Positions 44,715 through 57,190 of a stretch of 64,000 nt of DNA are shown here, piece after piece. A program made the translations under genes and the position numbers. The stretch covers positions 20,924,632-20,988,631 of the forward strand of contig NC_041021.1 of assembly GCF_004193775.1 (NCBI RefSeq). The letters run 5' to 3'. The DNA is from Glycine soja (lineage: Eukaryota > Streptophyta > Magnoliopsida > Fabales > Fabaceae). The notes beneath the pieces are model-generated. The model had not been told where the DNA came from. It saw nothing but the letters and a program-made list of their open reading frames with translations, and made no database searches. Position 1 is the stretch's first letter; every line of letters starts with the position of its first letter.

Positions 44715-45965
44715 TCACGTAGCTCCGCTTCCTCCCAAGAAACCGAGCAAGTCCGTCATCTCCTCATCCATGCAGGCCTCCTCTGCATCGCCGGGAGCTC
44801 CTACAGGTGCCTCCCCTGCCTGGGCCTCGGGCAAATCTCCGGGCCATGCGACCTCAGCCCTAAACTGATCTAGAGTAGGGCATGCAAAAGGAGTGAAACC
44901 CTGGCCCTGTTGACTAAGGCTGAGCTGGTAGAGACAATCATGTATCTGCACCTGCCCCCGGTGGTTGGCCGCCTGTTGGCGAACCAAGTGCTGTAGATAC
45001 CGCTCCATGCCTAATGACCCAACGGGATCAGCCTGATGAGGTGGTGGTGGCGCGTCTGTGGCCTGCGGTGCATCACCCTGCGCCTTCCTAGGCATGCAAT
45101 ACTTCTCAATGAAGGCTTCGGTGATTGGCAGTCGGATCACCTTACTAGGAGTGACGGGAACCCCGAAAGAGTGGCAGAGGCCCGTGATCAATGCCGAAAA
45201 CCCCAGGGCCCTGTTAGACTTATCAGGGTCTAGAGGGTGCCTGGTGGGTGGCATACCTGCAAATAAATAGATGGCGTCAGCAATTAACTGTGCCACATGG
45301 ACGCTCATCCGTGTCAGGATGGCATACACCAGCTGACACTTCGGCAGAGGGAGATCGGAGTTATGATCACTAGACAAGACATTGCTGAGCAGCAATGTCA
45401 TCCACATCTGGGTCAAGGTGGTCATGCTGGTGCGCATGATCCACACCCGCCTCCCTGCAGCGGTCCGGGCGAAATCCTGACCCGGCGTGCATAATAGCTG
45501 GGCAATGGCTTCTTCGTCAAACCCATCGGCCCTGTTCCTCCTCTGACTAAACTCGCACTCCTGGCCTTCCTCCAACACTAACGGGTCACCCAGGAACTGG
45601 CTAAGGGCATCTGCGTCAAAGGGAATCCACTAACCCCTCACCCATGACCACATGTCTCGCACCCCCTCTTTTGTGGGCCAAGCATTAGCATAAAACTCCA
45701 GGACTATATCAGGGTCAAACTTAGCCATGGGAGTGACCAGCGACGTCCAATGTAGGCGAGCTATCTCCTCCTGAAAATATGTGTACTCATCGTCCCTGAG
45801 CTGGACGCGTCTCTCTCTGTGGAACGACCATCCTTTGATGGCCTCGAAGCGCTGCTGGTGCTCGGCGCTCCTGAAACGGTGGCTATCAAACTCGGGAGCG
45901 GCACTGGTCCCTTCAGCCGCGGCGTCCCTCCTAGATCTCTTCGTGGAAAGCTTCTTCAGAGCCAT
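44715..45965 (-). pseudogene. 3' ORF of element B: plant transposon-protein-like domain, one stop
   Basis: From ATG at 45965 to the stop at 44715 the frame is 416 codons with a single in-frame TAG at about 45630, where A has a Pro codon. The start follows the predicted splice acceptor by three bases. Features: basic N-terminus KKLSTKRSRR, the W-x-F-x-R-E-R and EFYANAWPT motifs at residues ~48-100, CTPGQDFARTAAGRR at ~150, RALGFSALITGLCHSFG at ~230, then a Gln/Pro/Gly-rich tail ending MTDLLGFLGGSGAT. It resembles the domain called putative plant transposon protein (PF20167 from memory). There are no transmembrane segments. Function unknown; a nuclear or RNA-binding role would fit the basic start. 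Confidence 0.75.
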
Positions 45966-45968
45966 TTC

Positions 45969-46978
45969 CTACGAGGAGAAACATTTGGAAAGTTAATTTA
46001 CAAGGAAATACCAATCATTACGAACAAAAGCCAAACAACACTTATATGGTGCGAGTGTTAACATGCACTTTACAAAGCAATCACATTGGGGCATGTGCTA
46101 TTTTATGACACATATCTATATACATGCATTTACACACACAAATCTTTTTTGGTGAAAGGCATTTTATGACACACATCCATGTATGTTTTTGACAAGCATT
46201 TTCATGCTACATCCCACATATATGCACATTTTTGAAAGGCTCCTTATGCTACCTACTCACAAATATGCATATTTTGAAAGGCATTTTTTGCTACCTATCC
46301 AACATATACAAATTTTTCAAAGGCATTTTTGCTACCTATCCAACATATACAAATTTTTTAAAGGCATTTTTTTGCTATATATTCACACACTTTGCAAGGA
46401 ATTTTCATGCTATATATTCACACACTCCACAAGGCATTTTTTTTTCATGCTATATATTCACATACATACATACTATTGAAATGTACTTTTCATGCTACCT
46501 AGGTGTAAGGTATTCCTCAAGAGGCAGCAAATTCAACCTCTCAAACATGTTCTAATATTCATGCATCTTTTACATTCAAAACCAAAAACTTAGATTCCTA
46601 GGCATAAGTCGTACTTTTGGCACCTTAGTCTAGCTTCTACAAAACTGCCCACACACTCACAATGGCAGCCATGCGTGCATAATTTGTTTCACAAGCTAAG
46701 TTTCACAAAACCATGCGCAAATGCCATTGATGCATTTCACCGAACACTTGGTGGGCGCATGTTTAAGCATGAAAATCAAGGGAATGGGGGCAATGTGGCA
46801 TGCCCCATTATCTCAGAATGCACCATAGGCCTAGGGCCATCCCCTATAACCCCTCAATTCAACAAAAACAAGCAACAATTCAAGGATAAATCCCTCACAT
46901 TTTTTAGCAAATACATGCATCTTAGAGCACTAAAATACATTAATGGAAAGCTAGAGAGCCCAAGAATGAGGTACTTAC
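45969..46978 (-). other. Predicted leader intron of the 3' ORF (element B)
   Basis: On the minus strand donor CAACAA|GTAAGTACC (46978) and acceptor TTTCTCCTCGTAG (ending 45969) give 1010 bp. Sites match those of A in position and context. It contains a diverged array (46180-46500) of ~37-bp units with AAAGGCATTTTTGCTACC on the plus strand. Confidence 0.6.
46180..46500. repeat. About 37-bp diverged tandem array inside the 3' ORF intron
   Basis: Repeated phrases are AAAGGCATTTT, TGCTACCTATCCAACATATA and TGCTATATATTCACACAC. The plus-strand open frames over it (46183-46555) are cyclic peptides from the repeat, not genes. Confidence 0.75.
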
Positions 46979-47177
46979 TTGTTGGAGATGAATAATAAAG
47001 CTAAATGGAATCAAAAAATGTGAAAAATGGTGACCTAAGGGCTGCAAAACTCGTGAATTTTGTGAGCCTTTGTTTTTTGAATGAAGGGGGAGAGGTTTTG
47101 GGTGCAGAAACCTTCCCTCTCCCCCTTTTTAACCCTCTTCGTGCAGTGGTTGCTCAACCAGGCGAGCTCAACTCGCC
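46979..47177 (-). promoter_or_regulatory. Promoter-like site and leader exon of the 3' ORF (element B)
   Basis: On the minus strand the order is CTCGCC/GGCGAG inverted repeat (47161-47177 in plus coordinates as GGCGAG-5-CTCGCC), TATA-like TTAAAAA (47126-47132), purine tract AGGGGGAGAGGGAAGG, leader, and splice donor at 46978. This copies the layout of the LTR promoter (palindrome, TATAAATA, purine tract). An independent promoter is inferred. Confidence 0.5.
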
Positions 47178-47199
47178 CAAGGGAGCTAACCTGCATTTT

Positions 47200-47847
47200 T
47201 TTGGGGTATCAAATAAGTGCGGCTTCCTACGGGTCGGCGTTCACTTACTCGAACCCCCTCATGGTAGATTAAAATCCAATATTTTAAAGACACAACAGTA
47301 ATAATCGCTGGGAATTTAAAGGATACTAGGTTGCCTTGCAGCGGCGCTTTCCATTTGTCCAGCGCTGGGCAAGGGACGACGATCTATCGGTCGTGACCCT
47401 AGCCTCTACTTGTGTCCGTCCCTAAGTACCTAAAAGTAGGAAACGACATTGCGCAACAAATTGTGACCGCGTTACGGTTTTACCTTGATTGGTTTCTGCC
47501 TTTAGCTTCGTCCTGACATCTGACCACTGCCTAAGATGATCCTGCCCCTGTTATCACAAAATATGCATGCGTATACGTATGCATTAGTGTTTTCAAATGC
47601 AACAATCTTTTTAGTGAAAGCTGGTTAGGTTCAGTTTTAATTAAGCGCTTGGGGCATCCCGTAGACTGAGCGAAAAGGCTCAGGTTATCACAAACTGCAC
47701 ATGGTTTAAAGCACAAAGTGAGGACTGAAGCCTCAAACTCATGTTCTCTTCTTTTAAAAGACTGTGACGAGAAAATTACAGCAGACAGGAATCCCTGGGG
47801 GAAACCCAGAAGAACACACATAAGAACATGCAGCTATATCCTCAATT
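47200..47847 (-). other. Spacer between integrase and 3' ORF unit (element B)
   Basis: Inverted equivalent of 17215-17870 of A. Non-coding; the open frame 47531-47821 is not maintained in A. Confidence 0.5.
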
Positions 47848-49660
47848 GCCCCAAATTCTAAGCATAGTATCGCTTGACAACATCACAGTTCACGGGTAAA
47901 GGTAACTCCTAGCCATCCATGTTGGTAAGCACCAGGGCCCCTCCGGAAAAAACCCTTTTCACAACGAAAGGTCCTTCGTAGTTCGGGGCCCACTTCCCTC
48001 GATTATCTTTAACAGCGTGGGACATCTTTTTTAGCACAAGGTCCACCTCGTGGAACTTTCGCAAGTGCACCTTCTTGTCGAACGCATTCTCCATTCTTTG
48101 TTGATACAGGCGTCCATGGCTCATGGCTGTCAAGCGCTTACCTTCAATAAGGTTAAGTTGGTCGTAGCGTGTTTAAGCCCACTCTGATTCTTCTAAGCCT
48201 GATTATGCTAGTATCCTCTAGGAAGGGATCTCTACTTCAAATGGGAGTACTGCTTCTGTTCCATAAACCAAGGAATACGGTGTTGCCCCAGTAGAAGTTC
48301 GTATCGAAGTTCGGTATCCATGCAGGGCAAAAGGCAACATCTCATGCCAATCTTTGTAAGATACTGTCATCTTCTGAATAATTTTCTTAATATTCTTATT
48401 GGCTACTTCCACGGCTCCGTTCATCTTGGGTCGGTAGGGCGTGGAATTGTGATGCTGGATTTTGAAATCCGCACACATTTCCTGCATCATCTTGTTATTC
48501 AGATTGGTGCCATTGTTAGTAATGATCTGCCTAGGGAGTCCGTACCGACAAATCAGCTCCCTCTTTATGAATCTGACCACTACACCCCTCGTGACATTGG
48601 TGTAGGAAGCCGCTTCGACCCATTTGGTGAAATAATCTATTGCCACGAGAATGAAGCAATGACCATTCGAAGCCTTGGGTTCGATGGCCCCGATGACGTC
48701 TATCCCCCACATGGAAAAAGGCCAAGGGGCGGACATGACATTCAGAGGATGTGGCGGAGCATTGACATTGTCCGCGAACGCTTGACATTTATGGCATTTC
48801 CTTACATGGATGCAGCAGCAATCACTTTCCATGGTGAGCCAGTAATAACCTGCTCTCAGGATCTTCCTGGCCATAGCATGCCCATTGGCGTGCGTTCCAA
48901 ACGAACCCTCCTGGACTTCCTCAATCATGTGGTTTGCCTCTTTGGCATCCATGCATCGCAGGAGAGTCATGTCATGGTTTCTTTTATATAGTATGCTCCC
49001 GCTCATGAAGAAACCGACCGCCAATCTCCTCAATGTCCTTTTATCATTGTCGGAAGCCCCTGGTGGGTATTCTTTGCTTTCAACGAATCGCTTGATATCG
49101 AAATGCCAAGGCTTACCATCCCATTCCTCTTCCACCTGACAACAATGCGCGGGTCTGCCACGACACCAGAACTCAATGTATGGTAGGTCCCCGTGCGGTG
49201 TTAGCTGGAACATGGACGCCAAAGTAGCAAGTGCATCCACCATTTGATTTTCCTCCCGGGGAACGTGATGGAAGGAGATCTCATCAAAGGAATCAGCCAA
49301 CTCCTTGATATAGGCTTTGTAGGGTATCAACTTGGGGTCTCTAGTTTCCCATTCCCCTCTCAGCTGGTGAATCACCAGTGCTGAGTCCCCGTATACTTTA
49401 AGCAGTTTGACATTAGAGTCAATTGTTGCCTGGACGGCCAAGACACACGCTTCATAGTCAGCCATATTGTTGGTGTAGTCAAACCTCAGCCTGACTGTGA
49501 AAGGTATACATTGATTGTCTGGAGAGACCAATACTGCTCCAATGCCATGGCCTAGAACGTTAGATGCTCCGTCAAACCATACGATCCATTTGTCCCGGTC
49601 CTCGTCTAGTTTCTCCTCAAACAAGGCCATGATGTCCTCATCTGGGAATTTGGGATGCAT
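47848..49660 (-). pseudogene. pol: Additional RNase H and integrase of element B
   Basis: One frame (49660-48218, 480 codons) covers the second RNase H and most of integrase. RNase H: FDGA Asp is present, but the AEYEA motif reads ADYEA (about 49449-49463), changing the Glu that I take to be the catalytic one; VYGDSALV and VDAL Asp are present. Integrase: H-H-C-C zinc motif, GIDVIG Asp and MNGAVE Glu are present, but the second core Asp is Asn (ITNNGTN, near 48510-48530). A break at about 48218-48140 and a TAG at 47909 precede the natural end at 47848 (...VVKRYYA). These changes should stop integration. Confidence 0.9.
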
Positions 49661-49663
49661 GGG

Positions 49664-51307
49664 CTAATAGTCATTGAGAGGCTGCTGAGCCAAATAATCT
49701 GCTAAGGCGCTTCCTTTTATCGCCTTTTGGGTGACGTAAACTATATCAAACTCGGATAGTAAGACTTGCCACCGGGCGATCCGTCCTGTGAGAGCAAGCT
49801 TTTCAAAGATGTACTTAACCGGGTCCATCTTGGATATCAACCAGGTGGTATGGCTTAGCATGTATTGTCTTAGATGGTGGGATGCTCAGACTAAAGCACA
49901 ACACATTCTTTCAAGCAGGGAGTAATTCATTTCACAGGCCGTGAACTTCTTACTCAAGTAGTAGACAGTGCGCTCTCTCTTCCCGGACTCATCATGTTGC
50001 CCCAGCATACATCCCATCGACTCGTCCAAAATCGTCATATACAAGATGAGAGGCCTTTCGGGTACCAGCGACATAAGCACAGGAGGGTTCATGAGACACT
50101 GTTTGATCCTTCCAAACGCCTCTTGACAATCCTCGTTCCAGTGGACGGTTTGGTTTTTGTGTAAGAGTTTGAACAACGGCTCACAAATATCAGTGAGTTG
50201 TGATATGAATCTGGAAATATAGTTCAAGCGTCCCAAGAAACCTCGGACCTGCCTCTTGGTACGGGGTTCCGGCATCTCAAGGATGGCCTTCACCTTTTCG
50301 AGGTCCACCTCTATCCCTTTCTGGCTCACGATGAAACCTAGCAATTTCCCAGATTTGACCCCGAAGGTGCACTTAGCGGGGTTTAACCTCAATTGATACT
50401 TCCTAAGCCTTTCGAACAACTTCCGCAGGTTGACAAGGTGTTCCTCCTCAGTCTTAGACTTGGAAATTATGTCGTCCACATAGACTTTGATTTCTCGGTG
50501 CATCATATCATGGAACAAAGCCACCATAGCCCGTTGATAAGTCGCCCGGCGTTCTTGAGTCCAAAGGACATCACCTTATAATAGAACGTCCCCCATAGGG
50601 TGACGAAGGTAGTCTTTTCCATATTCTCCGGCACCATTTTTATCTGATTGTAACCGGAGAACCCATCCATAAAGGAAAACAAAGCGAAATTGGCCGTATT
50701 ATCCACGAGGATATCGATGTGCGGCAGAGGAAAATTTTCTTTAGGACTGGCTCGATTCAGGTCCCGATAATCCACACATATTCGCACTTTCCCATCCTTC
50801 TTAGGGATTGGTACAATGTTGGCATCACATTCTGGGTACCGAGCGACAACCAAAAAACCAGCGTCAAATTGTTTCTTTTCCTCTTCTTTTATTTTCAAGG
50901 ATGTCTCGGGCTTCATCCTCCTCAGTTTTTGTTTTACCGGGGAACACTCAGGATTTAGAGGTAATCTGTGTTGTACGATATCAGAACTCAAACCGGGCAT
51001 ATCTTGGTACGACCAAGAAAAGATGTCTTGGTAGTCTTTTAGCAGGGCTGTCAATTCTTCACGGATGGGTGTGGTCATACCCGTGTCTATCTTTACTTCT
51101 TTTTTCCCACTGTCGGTTCCTAAGTCCACTAGTTTTGTCTCTTCTTGATGAGGCCCCATCTCTTGATCCTCATGGGCGACTATCCTCTCTAACTCCGGGG
51201 GAAGTCCCACATCCTCGTCCTCTTCATCCTCCGTCTGATTCGTTTCTTGCTCGAAATCGATGGTCGGGTCCCAGGTATTAGTACCTTCGAGGGACTCGTC
51301 GTCGGAT
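49664..51307 (-). pseudogene. pol: Reverse transcriptase and RNase H of element B
   Basis: The exon begins after the acceptor at 51308 with an acidic linker (DVGLPPELERIVAHED). RT motifs CVDYRDLN, FSFMDGFSGYNQ and YVDD (50467-50482) are intact. A one-base loss near 50545 shifts frame in the fingers/palm region. The attached RNase H runs 50230-49664, with a TAG at about 49884 and another at 49664. Otherwise it is closely like A. Confidence 0.9.
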
Positions 51308-51487
51308 CTGGCGTTTTAAACGTAAAGAAATAAACATGCAAATGAATGAGAATGGGTAGAGATGTAGGAATAGATGAAGAAAGAGCTTTGTATTATAAAT
51401 TTAGGAACAAAAGACATAAAGCCTTAACAAAAGGAAACTCTAAAGCCTAAGCCCAACGGTAGAGTTTTAAAAGCCACAAAGGGTTAC
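51308..51487 (-). other. Predicted intron between protease and RT (element B)
   Basis: Minus-strand donor ATAAT|GTAACC (51487) and acceptor AACGCCAG (ending 51308) give 180 bp, in the same phase as A. Splicing joins the two frames and removes the TAA. Confidence 0.8.
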
Positions 51488-54400
51488 ATTATGCTTGTCG
51501 CATAAATATCCGGGCGCTCCTCCCCTCACCAATTTCCTAGTTGGAAACCAGGAGGGCATGGTCGTACCAAATCCGATCCACTCGGAGAATCATCTTCGCA
51601 TATCGCAACGACTTGGCCTTCGTGTCCTAGACCCACACTTATAAAGCTCCTACTGATGTGGCAAGGCGGGCTTCCTTCAACTTCTTGTCCCAATCGCGAG
51701 CCTTGACCTCCGCCCTTCCTTCCTGCAACGCTTTTCCTTATGTCCGCTTGTGTGGGTTTATAGCCTAACCCAAACTTCCCACGGTTTCCTCTGGCGCTTA
51801 TCAGGCTGGTTCTGCCGCCGTTGTCCTTGCCTAAACCCATTCCGGGCTCGTAACCAATCCCCAACATCACTCGGGCCACCATTATTGCCGTATCGGACAG
51901 GCAAGGTTGCCCAGAGAAGGAATCTACAGAGGCAATGCTTACCACCTCAAAAGACTGGAAGGCTATTTCTAATGACTCCTCTGCGGCTTCCACATATGGC
52001 ATAGAGGACGGGCAACTCACCAAGATGTCTTCCTCGCCCGATACGATAACCAAATGCCCCTCTACTACGAATTTCAATTTTTGGTGGAGTGTAGAGGGAA
52101 CAACTCCCACCGAGTGGATCCACGGGCGCCCCAAAAGGCAGCTGTAAGCGGGGTTAATGTCCATTATTTGAAAGGTAGCCTGACAGGTATGGGGGCCTTG
52201 TCTGTACAGGGAGGTCGATCTCTCCCCTAACCTCTCGGCGGGTGCCATCTAAGGCACGGACTACCATGGAACTTGGCTTTAGATGGGAAGCATTAAACGG
52301 TAATTTCTCCAAAGTGCTTTTGGGCATTACGTTTAAACTGGAACCATTATCGATGAGCACCTTGGCTACGACGTGGTCCATGCACTTGACTGATACATGC
52401 AAAGCCCTGTTATGCCCTCTCCCCTCAGCAGGGATTTCTTCTTCGACGAAGGCGAGATAATTGTTGGCGGTGATATTATTGACGAGTCCCCCAAAGCCCT
52501 CTACAGAGATATCTTGAGCCACATGAGCCTCGTTCAAGACCTTTACTAGCAAAGCCCGATGAGGCTCAGAGCTCATGAGTAGTTCCAAAAGAGAGACCCT
52601 GGCCAGGGTTTTGTTGAGCTGCTCAATGACCTTGAACTCGCTCTGCTGAATAATACGGAGAAACTCACTTGCTTCCTCTAGAGACACTTCCTTCTTGCCA
52701 CAACCATCCCTTTTCTCCGGAAGACCTTTCACTGGAATATCCTCGTTCGGAGTAGGGGTCGTTTTGTCATTTTCTTCCACCACCTTTGCCTTCCCCTTAA
52801 CGTTTGCGGGTTGTGTCGGTAGGTCGGGAGGTGCAAACACACGACCGCTGCGGGTCACACCGCTCAGCCCCGTGATATTGGTTACCTTGGCCGACAATGA
52901 GCTGATGTCGGTGGCCTCTTCTTTCCTTTCACTCGGAGGTGTATACCTCCACGGGACTGCGTGGCTGTTTTGGTATGGGAAAGGAATAGGTTTAGCTGTT
53001 GAGGGGTATCGGGGCTTTTGTGAAGCTACGTCCTTGGTGAAATATATCACCAAAGGTTTAAGCCTTCCAAAACTTCTCTCATCTACGAACTGCATACATA
53101 TATGCTGCTCTTCCCTCCCCTCATCACCGACTTCCAGTCGGCCTTGATCTATCATTCGTTGCAACAATTCGTCCACTGCTAAACATGTTTCCATGTCATG
53201 TAGCTCGCCGGGATGCAACAAACAAGAATCCTCTTCATGCCCACCGTGGGGAATTACACCTCCCTTTTGTAGGGCCTCATAGATATACCTCCTAGGGGTC
53301 ACCATGTCCTTTAAAGGCTTAGACCTGCGCGGCCTATCCGACTCAATGGCGTTAACTGCTCCCCCACCATGATTGGCGAGCGGGTTTGTTTTTACGTTGG
53401 GCCGATCCTCTTGAAACGTCAGCCATCCGGCGTCTATCAAATGTTGGACCTTGTATTTAAGGGCTAGGCATTTTTCGGTGGAGTGACCCAGGGTTTTCCC
53501 ATGGTACATGCAAGTTGCGTCATGATCATACCATTTTGGGAAAGGATGTTGGTAGATCTTCCCGAGAGTTATTACGGCCATTTGGTTGGCGATGAGGGAC
53601 GGCAAGAGGTCTTCGTACGTCATTGGGATCGGGGTGAATTCTGGAATTGGCTTCGGGGGAAAGTTACTCATCGCGTTGGAACCGGCACCAAAGTGGGCAT
53701 TGCCGGCCGGGCGAGTCGTGGTTGGAGCCGGAGCTTGGGGAGCCTCCCTCTGGATGGGGGCGGGCGCTCTAGGTTGTACGGGCGCTGAATTGGAGGAGTT
53801 CCCGGCGTGAGTTGAAAAGCTCGGATGATGTTGCGCGTACTGATGTGTACCATGAGAGGTCTGTAGGGGCTTGACCCATGCGGGTGCCGAAGTGATGGCA
53901 TGGGTATCTCCTTCCTTCCTTTTTGCCCCAGTTGCTCCGATTCTCTTAGCATTGGCACTTGTGGAGGAAACGTAATCGAACTTCCCTCTTTTCAACCCTA
54001 CTTCGATTCTTTCCCCAGCGAATACCAAGTCCGCGAAGCTGGAAGGCATGTAGCCTACCAACTTCTCATAGTAAAACACTGGCAAGGTGTCTACCATCAT
54101 GGTAATCATCTCCCTTTTGACCATGGGAGGGGCCACTTGTGCTGCCAGGTCTCTCCACCATTGTGCATACTCTTTAAAGGTCTCACCTTCCTTCTTAAAC
54201 ATATTCTGTAGCTGAGTGCGATCGGGAGCCATATCGGAATTATATTGATATTGCCTTAGGAAAGCAGTAATCAGGTCCTTCCAAGTACGGATGCGGGAAG
54301 CTTCTAGATTAGTGTACCAAACAACCATGGCTCCAGCCAAGCTATCTTGGAAAAAGTGTATTAACAACTTTTCATCCCTAGAGTGCGCCCCTATCTTGCG

Positions 54401-55117
54401 ACAATACATCTTGAGATGGTTCTTAGGACAAGTCATCCCTTTATACTTGTCGAAATCAGGCACTTTGAATTTTGGGGGGATGACAACATCCAGTACCAAG
54501 CAAAGATCTGTCATGTCTGCGAACGGATAGTCACCAAAGCCTTCAACAGCTCTCAATCTCTCCTCGAGGAGATCGAGTTTCCTTCTTTCTTCGGCCGCCG
54601 AAGGTGGTCCTTCTGTGGACAAGAATATTGGTTGTGCTGTGAGGTTGGGCTGAGGCAATGTGTTGGGCGCCGGACCCTCGACGGGGATCGGGGGGTAGAA
54701 ATCGACATTCCCTTGGGCATACTCTCGATGATCTTCATGGACCTCGCCGGGTTGTCGAGGAGGCTCCCCTTCGAGGATGGGGGAAGAGACATGACCCACA
54801 TCATCATGCATGACTGGCGGCGTGTAATTAGGTGGTAATCCATAAGGGTAAGCCACCCGGTTGTATCCCAAATGGGGGTTGTTGTTGTGCCCCAGTGTGC
54901 TCCTTTCTTGTCCTACTGCGTTTGGGGGAGGATGGTGCGGGGTAGCTAGGAGAGTTGGGTCTACTTCGGCAGCCGAACTAACAGCGGAAGCGGTGGCCAC
55001 GTTTTTCTCCATGAGTTGTCTCATTCCTAACATGGCCTCCATCATGGAAGCCATTTGTTCTTTCAAAGCCGACATGTCGGCTTTCATCTGTTCCTGTGTC
55101 TCCTCTTGATCACCCAT
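51488..55117 (-). pseudogene. gag-pro: gag-protease-G-patch ORF of element B
   Basis: A 987-codon frame (55117-52154) is open from MGDQEETQEQMKADMSALKE. Residues 1-40 are coiled-coil-like, ~90-200 Pro-rich, ~225-395 the capsid-type gag domain (KFKVPDFDKYKG...). A zinc knuckle variant C-x2-H-x5-H-x4-C is at ~565, and the protease motif LIDNGSSLNVMP with D-N-G-S is at ~920. A frameshift near 52200 separates the second protease half ([11 protein letters not shown]) and the G-patch-like segment ([10 protein letters not shown], about 51742-51886). A stop (TAG) at 51526 interrupts just before the intron. Gag alone might still be produced. Confidence 0.9.
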
Positions 55118-55347
55118 CGTTCTAGATTTGGATCTGGTGCGATATGGATGCCTTGGGGCGCGTTTAGTTATGGTGTATTTCCTAAAAAACCAAATGTGAG
55201 GAGTAGGTAAAGAATAATGAATGCATGCTAGAGATAAAATGCAGGAGTGATTTGATTTGCACTGACTTTTGGAGTAAAAACATGGGATAAACTCATTTTA
55301 TTCAAAAAGTTATAACTAGTCAAGATCTGAGTGACAATACAAGTTTC

Positions 55348-57190
55348 CTAGCGGTTTCTAATTATATGGGCCATTAAATCTATCATGTGCTGACAATAGC
55401 TGAGAAGTCCGTGGATCTCTTCGGGGGCGGAGTAGGTGCCCGCCATCGCTTTGGCCTTGGCTAGCAATCGGGGAAGTTCTTGACTCCCGTTCAAGGTAAG
55501 AGCAAATCGGTCCATCCACATTGTTGCCTCTTGATGTAATGAGTCGATCACCCTTCCTCTAGCCTCCTTTTCCGCGTACACTTGGGCATACTCGTCCGCC
55601 ACTCTATGCTCGTGGGTCGTGGCTAGATTTAGTTATTCTTGGTATTTGCTGATGATGGCTAACATGTTGGTCTCTGTCTCGCATAACCGCTGAGACAAGT
55701 TTCTTTTGGACCTTGAGCAAACCTTCAACTCATCTTTCAAGATCAAACTGTCCACTCGTGATTGGTCCCTTTCCTCTCTCTGGACCCTCGGAACTTGTTT
55801 CGGCCGTGCTCCTCCCTACGAGCCCTCTTGGTCTCTTGTTCCAAGGCTTTGGTGGTAGCTGTATTTATATCTCTCAGTTCGGCATTCTCCTTTTGGATCT
55901 TTAGAGCTGCTGATTTGAACATTTCTTTGACTGTTTGAGCTTGCTCGAGTTCTATCCTAAGGGCCTGCACCTCTTCATCTTCCTCCGGTGCCTCAACTTC
56001 CTCCCTTTTAGCGGTCTCAAACGTGGGAGCCAATCCAAACCTTGCACGTGGGCTCTCAACCACTTACGGTAGCCACCGATGGGCCTATTTTTACTGCCCC
56101 TGAGTTCCTTGTCCTTCTTTCGCACCACCTCCCATGCCTTGCAAACCTTCTGAAGTGTCTCCACGTTGGTCTTATTGAAACCTCGTGAAATGACAGGCGT
56201 GATCTCTTCCTCTAATGGTGCCCCTCTCATAGGGTAGCCAAGTTGCCTTATAGCAAGAACGGGATTGTAACTGATGCAACCCCTCGTCCCCATCAAGGGA
56301 ACATTCAGAAATCCTCTGCACAAAATAAGAACTCTGATTCTTCCTTCTTTTCATCGAGGGAACCAGTTGATAGATGCTCCTTCTTTTTTTGCTAAGAGTT
56401 GGTCCCAATTTGCGCCTCCTTTCTCTGTGCATGAACGGTGACTTTCTAGTGGGCAAACATGCCTTACCTCTTGATGAAAAAGGTGCGAAACCAACCATAC
56501 ATAAAGAGCTGGAGTACAACAAACAATCCTCGTACTGCTCTTCTCACACCTTCGATCGAAGGTGTCATATAGGTCAGCTAGCATAGCGACAACCGGGTTT
56601 TCCTTGTGGTCATGATAGGCGAGAAAAGCGTTGATCGCTGCTAGGTCCACCAACCCATCCACATTCGGAAAGAGGACTCCTCCGAAGATCAATAGTGCGA
56701 GAATGTCTATGAACGGGGCCCATTCACCTTTACCTGCCAAGATTCTTGCTTTTGCCTCCAAATATTTTCTCGGTATTCCAACCACCCCATTTTCGACTTG
56801 CTTTCTGTGGTCTAATTCCTGCGCCGAGATTTGGACTATCTTAGAAATTCTAGCTAATGAGGGATAGAACCCTGAGAAGAGGTATGGTCTCCTTCCCCCT
56901 AGAGGGCATCCTAGGATCTCTTCAAATTCTTCTATCATGGGTGATAGCTGGAAGTCCCCGAAGGTGAAGCACCTCAATGACTGATCGTAATACTGGGCGA
57001 GGGAGGCAATGGCCTCTGTGGAGACTTCTACCATGGCTAGGTCCCAGATTTTACCGTAAGCTTTGCGAAAAGCTTGCCGCTGGAGCTGACCCATCAACTA
57101 CCCTAACTCTTTTAGACTGGTGATCCTTAGGCTCTTGACCTTGACTTGATAGAACCTCTTTTTAAGCGAAGGCATTTGAATTGATCCCAT
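55348..57190 (-). pseudogene. ORF1 of element B: plant-mobile-domain/DUF7745-like protein
   Basis: The equivalent start is ATG at 57190. A TAG at about 57098-57100 follows after 30 codons, then 57097-56351 is open (248 codons). That stretch covers the folded domain (FTFGDFQLSP, EILGCPLGG, GEWAPFIDILALLIFGG, ADLYDTFDRRC). A Trp-to-TGA change at 56351, frameshifts near 56000 and 55790 and a stop before 55602 break the rest, which includes the coiled-coil region (QKENAELRDINTATTKALEQ). The frame ends at 55348 (...DLMAHIIRN). B keeps more of the domain open than A. Role unknown. Confidence 0.75.

Noticed and set aside
46183..46555. Plus-strand Tyr/Phe/Cys-rich open frames
   Set aside because: They lie over a tandem array inside the predicted intron of the minus-strand 3' ORF and are repeat products.
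48320..48991. 223-codon plus-strand frame over the integrase of B
   Set aside because: It is the antisense shadow of the conserved minus-strand integrase.
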